From: Ornithinibacillus californiensis
Lineage (GTDB): Bacteria > Bacillota > Bacilli > Bacillales > Amphibacillaceae
Reading direction: 5' to 3'
DNA length: 64,000 bases
Assembly: GCF_001038485.1 (NCBI RefSeq)
Contig: NZ_LDUE01000060.1
Location: 1-64,000, forward strand
The position numbers and the translations under genes were made by a program. The notes beneath the pieces were generated by a model. It saw only the letters and a program-made list of their open reading frames with translations, ran no database searches and was not told the origin of the DNA. This document shows positions 44,274 through 53,011 of this stretch, in pieces. How positions within the stretch are numbered: position 1 is the stretch's first letter; every line of letters starts with the position of its first letter.

Positions 44274-45122
44274 CTAGTTTGCGGTAAAGCTGTAAACCGA
44301 TAATGGTTTGATTACACCATTCTTTATATATTGCTCTAGCATCAGTACCTCGGACCGAATAAGCTCCTTAAACTTCCCTGGCATGTTTTCGGTTCGACTT
44401 AATTCGAAGTTAATATCATGCTTGACCATATCGACTTCCCACTGACCATCTTGTAAATCTTGTGAATGAATCGTAGTCTCCTCAAGTACTTTCCAACCTG
44501 CATCCTCAACCACTGTACGGATTTCTGGAGGAGTTAGGATTGTTCGTACATTCGATTCGCTATTTTGCTTAAAAGCTTCATATTGGGCTTGGATTAGAAT
44601 CGCTAACAGATGTGGATACTGTTCGAGTGAATGAATCGTTGTACTCCACTCAGCGAAGCATAATTGTTTTGCCCATTTTCTTACCTTTTTCATCATATGT
44701 AGGAGTTCTGAGGTGGACTTCATATACCAGGAACAATGCGAAAACACCACATAATCAAAAGCGTCTTCCGGAAAGTCGACGTCAGGTGATAAGATATCCA
44801 TATTAAAATTAATTTTAATTTGTTTCCCTAGTTTAGATTGCTTTAAGTAATCCGTAGATTCACCCAGTGTAATTGGCGCTCCATAGGTTGGGGGGCCAAT
44901 GTCCACCCCGTGAACAAGACCTGTTTCTCCCGTGTAATAAGCAAGCACAGCGGTTGTGTCACCTTGCCCACAGCCGATTTCGAGAATTTTACTTCCTTCC
45001 TCCATACCCCAAGATTCCACTAGCTTGATACGGTGTGCTGTCTGTACCTTCTGAATCTCATAAGCTTCTTTACTAGTAGCCATACACGCCAAGATAGTAT
45101 TTAATGCGTTATTGTTTAACAT
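44274..45122 (-). CDS. Class I SAM-dependent methyltransferase
   Basis: 282 residues. The SAM motif I reads KILEIGCGQGDTTAVLAYY, motif II YVVFSHCSWYMKS. The N-terminal 35 residues form a small helical cap. Substrate unknown. A two-helix membrane protein gene precedes it by 21 bases. Confidence 0.85.
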   Translation of the reverse strand: MLNNNALNTILACMATSKEAYEIQKVQTAHRIKLVESWGMEEGSKILEIGCGQGDTTAVLAYYTGETGLVHGVDIGPPTYGAPITLGESTDYLKQSKLGKQIKINFNMDILSPDVDFPEDAFDYVVFSHCSWYMKSTSELLHMMKKVRKWAKQLCFAEWSTTIHSLEQYPHLLAILIQAQYEAFKQNSESNVRTILTPPEIRTVVEDAGWKVLEETTIHSQDLQDGQWEVDMVKHDINFELSRTENMPGKFKELIRSEVLMLEQYIKNGVIKPLSVYSFTAN

Positions 45123-45143
45123 GTCTAGTTCCTTTCTTGCCCA

Positions 45144-45368
45144 TTAAATGTTTTTATAACCTTTATAAAGTCCTCGACCAAGAATAGATACTAGAATACC
45201 GATGACAATGAATACGATTATACTGTTTACTAGATTTGGTTCCCCCAGTACCTTATCGAATACAGTTGAAAGGGAAGGTACGCCCAACCAATCTAACATA
45301 GAGGGGATGATAAATAATCCAATAAAAATTCCCAAGACAGCGTAAGTTACGTATGCTCTTTTACTCAT
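45144..45368 (-). CDS. Small two-TM membrane protein (74 residues)
   Basis: Not recognised. Helices AYVTYAVLGIFIGLFIIPSM and SIIVFIVIGILVSILGRGLY with a roughly 25-residue loop between. ATG at 45368 follows AAAGGAG. The same topology is found in the protein encoded at 55035, again next to a methyltransferase gene. Confidence 0.65.
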   Translation of the reverse strand: MSKRAYVTYAVLGIFIGLFIIPSMLDWLGVPSLSTVFDKVLGEPNLVNSIIVFIVIGILVSILGRGLYKGYKNI

Positions 45369-45438
45369 AGGTATACTCCTTTGATCAATATTTTTTATTC
45401 TCACTCTATCGTACCATAATTTAGAATATTTCTACGTG

Positions 45439-46635
45439 TTACGTATACTGAAGCTCCACCACGTTTCTCTTCCGTAAATAAAGATAACCACCAAACGAAG
45501 TGACACAAATGACGCAACCAATCACAATGTACATAATGCGAATCGGTAAAATTGGAGCAGCTACCGTAGCAAATAATATTCCTAAAGGCATCATCGTTCG
45601 CATAATAAGTAATCGAACCGAGGTTACTTTTCCCATAACGTGATTAGGAATTAATCGTTGGATCCACGTAATGTTATAAATATTGAAGATGGCAATCACC
45701 ATTCCGGCAATAACCTCTGTAATGATAGCCAGAGATAACCACGGTGTGAATCCTAAGGATAAATATGTACATCCCCCGATGAAAAGTGCGGAAAAGAGAA
45801 TCCCAAGCCCTTTCACATTTCCTATTCTTTTACTTATAAGTGCCCCCAGTGTATAGCCAATTGGAAACCCGGCCATGAATACACCATAGGCAGAGTAAGG
45901 CTCATCGAGGATAGTGGTGATGAAGGGAATTGTTGTTACAATGGTCACACCAACGCCGAATTGAACAAACCCAAAGAAGACTCCAAGCCAAACGATGAGC
46001 CTATGGTTGAAGTAGGCTTTAACACCTTCGCGAAACTCAACAATCCACGGTCTTCGTATCTTTTTCCGATGATAGTCTTCCGTAACAGTAAGTAGCATGA
46101 GCGCACTACATAAAAAGGCAAATGCTATGATGATAAGAACCCATTCTACAGCTAAATAATCAACAAATACACCAGCCATTATTGGCCCTAAGATTACCAT
46201 TACCTGCCTGACACTATCGAGGGAGGCATTTGCTCTATCAAGTTTATCTTTATGTAATATAGTAGGCAGTATAGCTTGATTAGCTGGAACAAATATGGGC
46301 ATAATCATACCGATAATAATTTGCATAATATAGATGAACGTAATCGTATAACTATCCATCAATAAAGATACAACAAAAATGGAAGCCAGTAACATACGTA
46401 TAAGCTGGCAACTAATCATCGTCCACTTCCTGCTCCACCGGTCCACATAGGGACCGATGAAAAGCTGCATGAAGAATGAAGAAATATAGTAGATGAGCCA
46501 AACGGAGCCAAGTGCGGTAGTTGAACCGGTAAGTTGAAAAATAACGATAGAGTTACAAGCTGTGTAAGCGGCACCTCCAAGTTCGGAAGTGGCATTACTG
46601 AGCCAGATAGAGCGAAAACTAGTATTTGTGCTCAC
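45439..46635 (-). CDS. MFS transporter (drug-efflux type)
   Basis: 398 residues, about 12 helices; opens SFRSIWLSNATSELGGAAY, and the loop 2-3 motif A appears as IGPYVDRWSRKWTMI. Resembles macrolide/multidrug MFS exporters; substrate not predictable. It is followed on the same strand by the small membrane protein and methyltransferase genes. Confidence 0.87.
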   Translation of the reverse strand: MSTNTSFRSIWLSNATSELGGAAYTACNSIVIFQLTGSTTALGSVWLIYYISSFFMQLFIGPYVDRWSRKWTMISCQLIRMLLASIFVVSLLMDSYTITFIYIMQIIIGMIMPIFVPANQAILPTILHKDKLDRANASLDSVRQVMVILGPIMAGVFVDYLAVEWVLIIIAFAFLCSALMLLTVTEDYHRKKIRRPWIVEFREGVKAYFNHRLIVWLGVFFGFVQFGVGVTIVTTIPFITTILDEPYSAYGVFMAGFPIGYTLGALISKRIGNVKGLGILFSALFIGGCTYLSLGFTPWLSLAIITEVIAGMVIAIFNIYNITWIQRLIPNHVMGKVTSVRLLIMRTMMPLGILFATVAAPILPIRIMYIVIGCVICVTSFGGYLYLRKRNVVELQYT

Positions 46636-46657
46636 TGCGAATTCTCCTAACTTATGA

Positions 46658-46987
46658 TTAACTCTTTTGCCTGATTTTCTTTACAGCCCAAACGATAATG
46701 GCGGTTATGCCTTGTGTTAATCCTGCATAGAAAGATAAACCTCCAACCCACATAATTCCGAAGGCGAAAAGATAGCCAACTGCAGCAGAACCTTCCCCTT
46801 CCATGACAGGGGTGTAAATAAGGAATATCAGGATAATGACATGAACAACAATCATGGTCATGAAAAGCCCAATACTAAAAAGAGTTTTTCTTGATGGATT
46901 CCACGCACTTTTCGAAATGAAAAATTGAAACAATCCTGCCAACAAGATATAAACGATTGGCCCACCATAAACTAATATATCCTCCAA
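46658..46987 (-). CDS. Small membrane protein with about four helices (109 residues)
   Basis: Not recognised. Strongly hydrophobic. TTG start seven bases after GAGGG. It lies 22 bases upstream of the MFS gene and is probably co-transcribed with it. Confidence 0.65.
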   Translation of the reverse strand: MEDILVYGGPIVYILLAGLFQFFISKSAWNPSRKTLFSIGLFMTMIVVHVIILIFLIYTPVMEGEGSAAVGYLFAFGIMWVGGLSFYAGLTQGITAIIVWAVKKIRQKS

Positions 46988-47122
46988 ATCGTTTCCCTCC
47001 TCTGTTAATACCTCTTCTATAACTATACAATAATTAAAAAATAACGAAAGATGTAATTTAAATAATTTTCTGATTGCAAAATATCAGAATGGATATAAAT
47101 GGAGAAGAAGATGCAATGAAAC

Positions 47123-47197
47123 ATCAAAAAAATTTGATTTAACCACTTGAACATCAAATAAACTTGATGTATACTTTAAATATCAAAATAATTTGAT
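47123..47197 (+). promoter_or_regulatory. Promoter with three phased ArsR-type operators
   Basis: Three 16-bp dyads of form ATCAAA-N4-TTTGAT/CTTGAT at 47123, 47153 and 47182, spaced 30 and 29 bp. The middle one exactly fills the 17-bp spacer between TTGAAC (47147) and TATACT (47170). Binding there would block RNA polymerase directly. The likely ligand is the ArsR encoded next. Confidence 0.85.
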
Positions 47198-47217
47198 GTA
47201 AGAAAAGGGGGATACAT

Positions 47218-47568
47218 ATGGCAACCGATGTAACGGAATTACAAGCTACTTTTAAACAATATGAAAAAACCTTTAAGGCATTAGCGGATGAAAAGAGACT
47301 AAAGATACTTAACTTGTTAGCAGACTCCAAAGAAGAATCAATCTGTGTGTGTGAATTAGAAGAGGTAATGAAAATGGCCCAATCTAAGCTTTCCTATCAT
47401 CTAAAGATACTAATGCAGGCAGATCTCATTCAACGAGAAAAGCGAGGAACTTTACATTATTATTCCATTAATAATGAGGTCATGAATCAAACACTTTCAG
47501 AAGAGTTATGTTGTTTATTCCGAAGAGCTGATAATAGTGGGAAATCCGATATATCTTGTAGTTGTTAA
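47218..47568 (+). CDS. ArsR family repressor (second arsenic-type cassette)
   Basis: 116 residues; winged helix with ALADEKRLKILNLLA, MAQSKLSYHLKILMQADLI and REKRGTLHYYSI. Metal ligands probably come from ICVCELEEV (Cys-x-Cys) and the C-terminal CSC. Different from the arsR at 40.4 kb. Autoregulation through the three operators upstream is likely. Confidence 0.93.
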   Translation: MATDVTELQATFKQYEKTFKALADEKRLKILNLLADSKEESICVCELEEVMKMAQSKLSYHLKILMQADLIQREKRGTLHYYSINNEVMNQTLSEELCCLFRRADNSGKSDISCSC

Positions 47569-47588
47569 ATTTAAAGGGGGATTAAATC

Positions 47589-48884
47589 ATGAATAGTTTA
47601 CCTACAGTAGTCATTGGAGCGGGGCCCATTGGACTTGCGGCGGCAGCGCATTTATATGAACGGAATGAGGAATTTTTAGTTTTAGAAAAAGGGGCAAGCG
47701 TTGGTAGTAACATCCTAGAATGGGGACATGTGCAACTATTCTCTCCGTGGGGGTTTAACATTAATTCTGCTGCAAAAGAGCTATTACATAATACGGGCTG
47801 GGTAGAGCCGGAAGCGGATAAGCTTCCAACCGGAAAGGAAATCGTAGAAGAATATTTAGAGCCATTAGCAAAACTCCCACAGTTCGCAGGAAAAATTCGA
47901 TATCAAACGAAAGTTACAGCAGTAACGAGAAAAAATAAAGACAAGATGAAGTCTTCTTCCCGAGAGAACACGCCTTTTGTTATTTATGCTAAATCAAACG
48001 GGAAAACAAAGAAGATCGAAGCGAAAGCAATTATCGACGCAAGTGGAACATGGAATAATTCGAATCCTCCATTTGCGGATGGCGTTTGGCGTGATGAGAA
48101 GATCAAAGAGCGTGTAATCACAACCATACCAAATATAAAAGCGGAAGAAGAACGGTTTAAGAATAAACATATTGCCGTTATTGGGAGTGGCCATTCGGCA
48201 CTAAATACATTAATTGATTTAGCCGAGTTGAAAGAAAGCTATCCGGAAACTAAAATCTCTTGGATTGTGCGTAAACAACAGGTGCAAGAGGCATTTGGTG
48301 GAGAAGATAGTGATGCGTTAGCAGCAAGAGGGGCACTCGGAACGAAAACGCACAAAATTATAGATAATGGTGTAGTAAACGTATTTTCGGGCTTTTATGT
48401 AGAAGATATCGTTGAGGGTGAGAACGGAATTGACATTCTATCTACAGAAGGCATGGAAGTACGGAATGTAGATGAAGTAATCGTTAATACAGGGGCTAGA
48501 CCTAATTTTACATTCCTTAGCGAGTTGCGATTAGACGTAGATCCCGCTATAGAAAGCACACCAAAATTGGCACCATTAATTGATCCAAATCTTCATAGCT
48601 GTGGCACAGTAAGACCGCATGGAGAGGGAGAATTACGTCACCCTGAACAAAACTTTTATATTGCAGGTGTAAAAAGCTATGGTCGTGCACCAACTTTCCT
48701 CATGACAACGGGCTATGAGCAAGTTCGTTCAATTGTAGCTTATATTTCTGGTGATTTGGAAGCGGCCAAGAAGGTGGAATTGAAACTACCAGAAACAGGT
48801 GTGTGTAAAGTGAATCCCGCACCGAAGCAATTACAAATTGTTGGCGTAAATACGGGATGTGGAGATGCTGGTTGTGGCTGCTAA
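47589..48884 (+). CDS. FAD/NAD(P)-binding flavoprotein of arsenic cassettes (ArsO-like)
   Basis: 431 residues. N-terminal FAD site VVIGAGPIGLAAAAHLYER, second nucleotide site IAVIGSGHSALNTLIDL, and a Cys-rich C-terminus GCGDAGCGC. A flavin monooxygenase-type enzyme in ArsR-controlled clusters. The substrate could be an organoarsenical or a thiol-linked species (inference). It is followed by an overlapping acetyltransferase gene. Confidence 0.82.
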   Translation: MNSLPTVVIGAGPIGLAAAAHLYERNEEFLVLEKGASVGSNILEWGHVQLFSPWGFNINSAAKELLHNTGWVEPEADKLPTGKEIVEEYLEPLAKLPQFAGKIRYQTKVTAVTRKNKDKMKSSSRENTPFVIYAKSNGKTKKIEAKAIIDASGTWNNSNPPFADGVWRDEKIKERVITTIPNIKAEEERFKNKHIAVIGSGHSALNTLIDLAELKESYPETKISWIVRKQQVQEAFGGEDSDALAARGALGTKTHKIIDNGVVNVFSGFYVEDIVEGENGIDILSTEGMEVRNVDEVIVNTGARPNFTFLSELRLDVDPAIESTPKLAPLIDPNLHSCGTVRPHGEGELRHPEQNFYIAGVKSYGRAPTFLMTTGYEQVRSIVAYISGDLEAAKKVELKLPETGVCKVNPAPKQLQIVGVNTGCGDAGCGC

Positions 48885-49371
48885 TCACGGAACCCAACTA
48901 TTTATTCGACCGATGAAAGCGGAAGATTCCGAAGCGGTATTAGCGATATATGGTAAAGGGTTAGAGACAAGAAACGCCACCTTTGAAACCAATATACCCA
49001 CCTGGGAGGACTGGAATAATAACCATCTACCCCATAGTCGTTATGTTGCATTGGAAAATGAGCGTATCATTGGCTGGTGCGCACTAACACCTTATTCAAA
49101 ACGTGTGGTATATCAAGGTGTGGCTGAAGTGAGTATTTATATCGAGCCTGATTTTAGTGGAAAAGGTACCGGCTCTACATTGATGAACGCATTAATTCAA
49201 TCGGCAAAGGAAAACAGGATATGGACGTTACAATCAAGCATCTTTCCAGAAAACCCGGGAAGTATCGCCTTGCATAAAAAATTTGGCTTTCGCGAGGTTG
49301 GGTATCGAGAGGGAATTGCACAATTAGATGGCGTATGGCGTGATGTTGTCCTGCTTGAGAAAAAATTCTAA
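48865..49371 (+). CDS. GNAT acetyltransferase, phosphinothricin/arsinothricin type (ArsN-like)
   Basis: 168 residues; PAT-type signature IYGKGLETRNATFETNIPTW, CoA loop EPDFSGKGTGSTLMNAL and closing FGFREVGYREGIAQLDGVWRDVVLLEK. ArsN1 proteins of this kind acetylate the antibiotic arsinothricin, and related enzymes acetylate phosphinothricin. The arsenic context favours the former. The start lies inside the flavoprotein gene: GTG 48859, ATG 48865 and GTG 48874 are all possible, and 48874 has GGAG at better spacing. Confidence 0.85.
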   Translation: MLVVAANHGTQLFIRPMKAEDSEAVLAIYGKGLETRNATFETNIPTWEDWNNNHLPHSRYVALENERIIGWCALTPYSKRVVYQGVAEVSIYIEPDFSGKGTGSTLMNALIQSAKENRIWTLQSSIFPENPGSIALHKKFGFREVGYREGIAQLDGVWRDVVLLEKKF

Positions 49372-49389
49372 TCTAAAGGGTGGTATATG

Positions 49390-49587
49390 ATGGTATTAAA
49401 TCGAGGTGGAGCATTAAGTATAGATTATTTTGTAGCTTATATGAAATTGATTATGAATACAAAAGATTGTCCAGCTTTAAAAGCAAAGGAAATCGCTTTT
49501 GAAAGACTTTTTCGTAATAAAAGCGATACCTTAGGTCAAGAGAGTTATGAAAAGTTTCTGCTAGCCTTTGATGCTATAGCGAAATAA
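49390..49587 (+). CDS. Small hypothetical protein (65 residues)
   Basis: Not recognised. Helical and soluble; it is the last gene before the terminator of the ArsR/flavoprotein/ArsN unit. AAGGGTGG lies upstream; the second of two adjacent ATG codons is better spaced. Confidence 0.6.
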   Translation: MVLNRGGALSIDYFVAYMKLIMNTKDCPALKAKEIAFERLFRNKSDTLGQESYEKFLLAFDAIAK

Positions 49588-49602
49588 AGACCTTTAGAAA
49601 TT

Positions 49603-49634
49603 AGTCCAGTTCGAAATTTGAACTGGGCTTTTTA
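49603..49634 (+). terminator. Terminator of the second arsenic-type cassette
   Basis: AGTCCAGTTC and GAACTGGGCT form the stem, followed by TTTTT. Confidence 0.85.
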
Positions 49635-49713
49635 TGTTTGCTTCTCGTGAAAATTGTTTAAGTGAATTTAAAAAGAATGGAGATAGTAAAGAGTAAAAGG
49701 AAGGTGGAATATA

Positions 49714-51264
49714 GTGGGACCTTTTACTCGATATAAAATAAATGAAACAGAAAATGGAATTGAAGTGATCCTATACATCGATGAAAACCTAACAGAATTT
49801 TCGAGTGAATTAGGAACTGTAACCAAAGAAGATGAAACAAATATAGAGAAGGAAGCAGAGGGCTTTGTGAAAAGGATGTTTCCTTCGTTAAAGGTGAAGA
49901 GTGTTAAGATTATGGCAGGAGCTATGTTATTAACGTCATTCGGTATGGGTGTACTTCCTACAACACAAGCATCTGCAGCTGAAGCTAAAACAACTCAATC
50001 GCAGACTGTTTCATCAACGTACATTGTCTCACCAGGTGATACGCTTTACAGTATCGCTAAGAAAAATGGAACAACAGTTGATGCGATTAAACAGATTAAT
50101 CAATTATCCTCGGATATACTAAACATCGGGCAGAAATTAATCATCCCAAATGGAGTGACAACTGCTCCGGCCCAAACGATTACAACTTCCTATACTGTTG
50201 TTTCGGGAGATACGTTATACAGTATTGCCAAACAAAATGGGACAACCGTTGATGCGATAAAACAAGCTAGTAACCTAACATCAAATACCTTAAGCATCGG
50301 ACAAAGATTGACGATTCCGTCTGGCAGTATATCTGCACCAGCAGCACCAACGCAAACAACTTCTTATACTGTTATTTCCGGTGATACGCTATATAGTATT
50401 GCCAATCAAAGTGGAACAACAGTGGATGCGATCAAGCAAGCTAATAATTTAACTTCGAATACCTTAAGCATCGGGCAGACGTTGACGATTCCAACAGGCA
50501 ATGTAACCGCACCTGTGCAATCGAACGCGACTTATAAGGTGATATCTGGAGATACCTTATATAGTATTGCTAACCAAAGTGGGACAACGATTGATGCGAT
50601 TAAGCAAGCTAATAATTTATCATCAGATACTCTAAGCATCGGGCAAACATTAACGATTCCTTCAGGCAGTACATCTGCACCAGCTCAAGCACAAACAACA
50701 TCGTATACAGTTGTTTCCGGGGATACGCTATTTAGTATTGCTCAAAAAAGCGGAACAACGGTAGATGCGATAAGGCAGGCTAGCAATTTAACCTCAAATA
50801 CGTTAAGCATTGGACAGACATTGACAATTCCATCGGGTAGTATAGCAACTACTCCGACAGATACATCGATAACAGCAGAACAACAGTCCGAGGTGAACCA
50901 GGAAGATGTCGAGTGGCTTGCGAAAATGATTTACAGTGAAGGCCGAGGAGAATCCATAGAGGGACAAATTGCCATTGGTGCTGTGATTATGAATCGGGTT
51001 AATAGCCCATTATTTCCGAATACTATAAAAGAGGTTTTATTTGAAAAAAGCTATGGCTATTATCAATTTACACCAGCAGAAACAGGCGTCATTCATACCG
51101 CAGAGCCGAACGGACAAAATTATGAAGCGGCAGAACGGGCACTCAATGGGGAAGATCCAACAAATGGTGCATTATTCTTTTATAACCCAGATAAAGCATC
51201 GAGTTCCTATTTAGGAAGTAGGGTTGTTTCTACTACTATTGGGAATCATGTGTTTTCTTTTTAG
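49714..51264 (+). CDS. LysM protein with C-terminal SleB-type cell wall hydrolase domain
   Basis: 516 residues: about 65 cytosol-like residues, a hydrophobic segment (VKIMAGAMLLTSFGMGVLP) with AxA-like cleavage site, and five LysM modules (pattern SYTV.SGDTLYSIA...GTT.DAIKQ, about 102-380). The Hydrolase_2/SleB domain follows (DVEWLAKMIYSEGRGES, with Glu as catalytic candidate; about 395-516). It probably cuts spore cortex or wall peptidoglycan. The modules are near-identical in DNA, so copy number may vary. GTG start after AAGGAAGGTGG. Confidence 0.9.
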   Translation: MGPFTRYKINETENGIEVILYIDENLTEFSSELGTVTKEDETNIEKEAEGFVKRMFPSLKVKSVKIMAGAMLLTSFGMGVLPTTQASAAEAKTTQSQTVSSTYIVSPGDTLYSIAKKNGTTVDAIKQINQLSSDILNIGQKLIIPNGVTTAPAQTITTSYTVVSGDTLYSIAKQNGTTVDAIKQASNLTSNTLSIGQRLTIPSGSISAPAAPTQTTSYTVISGDTLYSIANQSGTTVDAIKQANNLTSNTLSIGQTLTIPTGNVTAPVQSNATYKVISGDTLYSIANQSGTTIDAIKQANNLSSDTLSIGQTLTIPSGSTSAPAQAQTTSYTVVSGDTLFSIAQKSGTTVDAIRQASNLTSNTLSIGQTLTIPSGSIATTPTDTSITAEQQSEVNQEDVEWLAKMIYSEGRGESIEGQIAIGAVIMNRVNSPLFPNTIKEVLFEKSYGYYQFTPAETGVIHTAEPNGQNYEAAERALNGEDPTNGALFFYNPDKASSSYLGSRVVSTTIGNHVFSF

Positions 51265-51271
51265 TAATAAA

Positions 51272-51315
51272 AAAATCCTCATCCATACTTTATAAAGAGC
51301 TTGGATGAGGATTTT
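51272..51315. terminator. Bidirectional terminator
   Basis: AAAATCCTCATCCA and TGGATGAGGATTTT form a perfect 14-bp stem between convergent genes. Confidence 0.92.
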
Positions 51316-51322
51316 GACTATT

Positions 51323-51805
51323 CTACCAGACCTGATCTAACTTATTTGCATAGAACCGAATGGCCTTCTCATAGTTTAGAATTTCCTTATCAGAGGTAGT
51401 TTCAACTAAACAATTTAACAATAACTCCATTGCCTTGTCATGGTTCTTTAAGTTATACAAAGTCATCGCATAAAACACATGAAATGCACGATTACTAGGA
51501 AATGATTCGATTCCTTTTTCAAACGTTCTTTTGGAATTCTCGTAGTCACCAAGTGTGCGATAGGTACTGCCTAACCCTAGTAAAGCACCTTCTAAGTCCT
51601 CACCGGATAAACCTAAAGCTATTGCTTTTTCGTAAAAAGGCACTGCTTTCGATTCTTCTCCTAAGACATCATAACTCCATGCGCATTGGTAATTAATTTC
51701 AGCATCATTAGGGAATGAATGCGCTAATTCAAGCATAATGGTATTCGATTGCTTTAAATTTCCATCTTTTCTTAATATAATAGCTTGATTAAGTTTTTCT
51801 CTCAT
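51323..51805 (-). CDS. Tetratricopeptide repeat protein
   Basis: 160 residues made of about four TPR helix pairs (AEINYQCAWSYDVLGEESKA, GLGSTYRTLGDYENSKRTFE, HVFYAMTLYNLKNHDKAMEL). A protein-interaction scaffold; partner unknown. Confidence 0.85.
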   Translation of the reverse strand: MREKLNQAIILRKDGNLKQSNTIMLELAHSFPNDAEINYQCAWSYDVLGEESKAVPFYEKAIALGLSGEDLEGALLGLGSTYRTLGDYENSKRTFEKGIESFPSNRAFHVFYAMTLYNLKNHDKAMELLLNCLVETTSDKEILNYEKAIRFYANKLDQVW

Positions 51806-51874
51806 ACTAATCTACCTCTCGAAGATTCCAACTTTCTATAAGTCCAATTGGTCTGAAATCATAAATTTAGACAC

Positions 51875-52255
51875 TTATTGCTCAATTTCAATATATTCAC
51901 GAAGCAATTTCCATTCGGTTCCTTCCAATCCCCAGACATACATACATTGAGCGAGATGAGGTTCGCCATTTATGTAGCTTGTTTCGGTACCAGTAATGAT
52001 ATAATTTTCTCCGTTCTTTCTCTCTGTTGTTAGTATTATGCTAAACTCTTTTCTTGTGTCTTCTGGATACTGACTTAGGACAGAAACAATATCATAGTGG
52101 TAATCATATTTTTCAGGGCTTTCAATCGTTGAATAACCAAAGATACCGACAAAGTTCTCAGCCATGTAGCTTCGTATTTGCTGATCATCCTTTGTATTAA
52201 AGCCTTCATTCCAACTAGTGTAATAGTCTGTTATTGTTTTTTCTAAAGTTTTCAT
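51875..52255 (-). CDS. NTF2/SnoaL-like protein
   Basis: 126 residues with the cone-fold pattern: ITDYYTSWNEGFNTKDDQQIRSYMAENF at the start and strands ending YVWGLEGTEWKLLREYIEI. The fold hosts small enzymes and ligand-binding proteins; no catalytic residues can be assigned. Confidence 0.65.
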   Translation of the reverse strand: MKTLEKTITDYYTSWNEGFNTKDDQQIRSYMAENFVGIFGYSTIESPEKYDYHYDIVSVLSQYPEDTRKEFSIILTTERKNGENYIITGTETSYINGEPHLAQCMYVWGLEGTEWKLLREYIEIEQ

Positions 52256-52355
52256 ATTAATTCTCCTAATTGTTTTTTACTTGTATAGTATAACAAATAT
52301 TCTGATAGTTGTATTCTGGGAGGAGTAGGGTAGAAAATATGAAGAAGAAGGTAGG

Positions 52356-52384
52356 TAGACATAAGGTGAAGTTGTCGGTATAAT
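52356..52384 (+). promoter_or_regulatory. Promoter of a candidate antisense RNA
   Basis: TAGACA at 52356 and TATAAT at 52379 with exactly 17-bp spacing, pointing into the 3' end of the toxin gene on the other strand. No open reading frame with a ribosome site follows. Confidence 0.5.
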
Positions 52385-52390
52385 AATTTT

Positions 52391-52546
52391 CAAATCAGCA
52401 TAAAATGAACCGAGGATGTTACCGTACATCCCCGGCTCCGCATGGTTAGAAGTTCAGGTGTGGAATCCCCTCTGAACATCTTACAATTAAAAATGGACAG
52501 AAGAACCCTCACCTTATAGTGATTTAGCCGTCACGGGTGGGGGTTC
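52391..52546 (+). ncRNA. Candidate antisense RNA to the type I toxin mRNA
   Basis: RNA expected from the promoter above. It would fold GAGGATGT/ACATCCCC and GTTCAG/CTGAAC stems and then overlap the toxin terminator and 3' coding end. The arrangement matches convergent type I antitoxins such as SR4 opposite bsrG. The 3' end is a guess. Confidence 0.4.
52503..52546 (-). terminator. Toxin gene terminator hairpin
   Basis: GAACCCTCACC and GGTGGGGGTTC pair with one G-U. On the minus strand the stem starts at the toxin stop codon and is followed by CTTCTG and TTTTT. This GAACCC hairpin is typical after holin-like toxin genes. Confidence 0.8.
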
Positions 52547-52661
52547 ACTTATTGTTAATCTTGTCGTCAATTAACCGCCTTACAAACTCCAGCAAAGATA
52601 TCAAAAATGAACCCGCTGCAACTAGTAACATCAAAATAGATATCACTAAATCCAAAGGCAT
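52545..52661 (-). CDS. Putative holin-like type I toxin (38 residues)
   Basis: The frame reads MPLDLVISILMLLVAAGSF, then LISLLEFVRRLIDDKINNK: one transmembrane helix followed by a basic tail, the pattern of Bacillaceae holin-like toxins (TxpA/BsrG-like, Hol-Tox family). AAAGGGGGG directly precedes the ATG, and the gene ends in the characteristic GAACCC hairpin. It would depolarise or disturb the membrane when free of its antisense RNA. Confidence 0.72.
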   Translation of the reverse strand: MPLDLVISILMLLVAAGSFLISLLEFVRRLIDDKINNK

Positions 52662-52802
52662 CCCCCCTTTCACCAAACGAAATGGATCCAGAGGGAGTGA
52701 AAATCCCACCCTAACGACTCCCCATGCATACTATAATTGTAGCCTAAATTAGGTGATAGGTAATCATTCGATAGTCATGGCTATCGAAATGGTAGATTAT
52801 AC

Positions 52803-52970
52803 CTACTCATTTGTTCTGCTTAAAGAATCTAGTTTTTCTTCTATTCTATCTAATTGGCGTTTGCGTTCTTTAGAGGATTTGAACAGAGAAACGATAAGAA
52901 ATATAAATAAAGCGAGTATCCCAAAAGAGAAAAGCTGATAAAGCATATCCCCAATATAGAAATCACCCAT
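52803..52970 (-). CDS. Small single-TM protein (DUF4083-like, 55 residues)
   Basis: The frame begins MGDFYIGDMLYQLFSFGILA, continues with a hydrophobic helix, and ends in a Lys/Arg/Glu-rich coil with KERKRQLDRIEEKLDSL. The layout matches short DUF4083-type membrane proteins. GGAGGG lies five bases before the ATG. Function unknown. Confidence 0.68.
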   Translation of the reverse strand: MGDFYIGDMLYQLFSFGILALFIFLIVSLFKSSKERKRQLDRIEEKLDSLSRTNE

Positions 52971-53011
52971 ACAATCCCTCCTAGATTAATTCTTACTTTG
53001 ATTGTACCATT

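Noticed and set aside
52753-52938. Plus-strand 61-codon frame at 52.8 kb
   Set aside because: It is antisense to a 55-codon minus-strand gene with a strong ribosome site and a membrane-protein profile, which is the better call.
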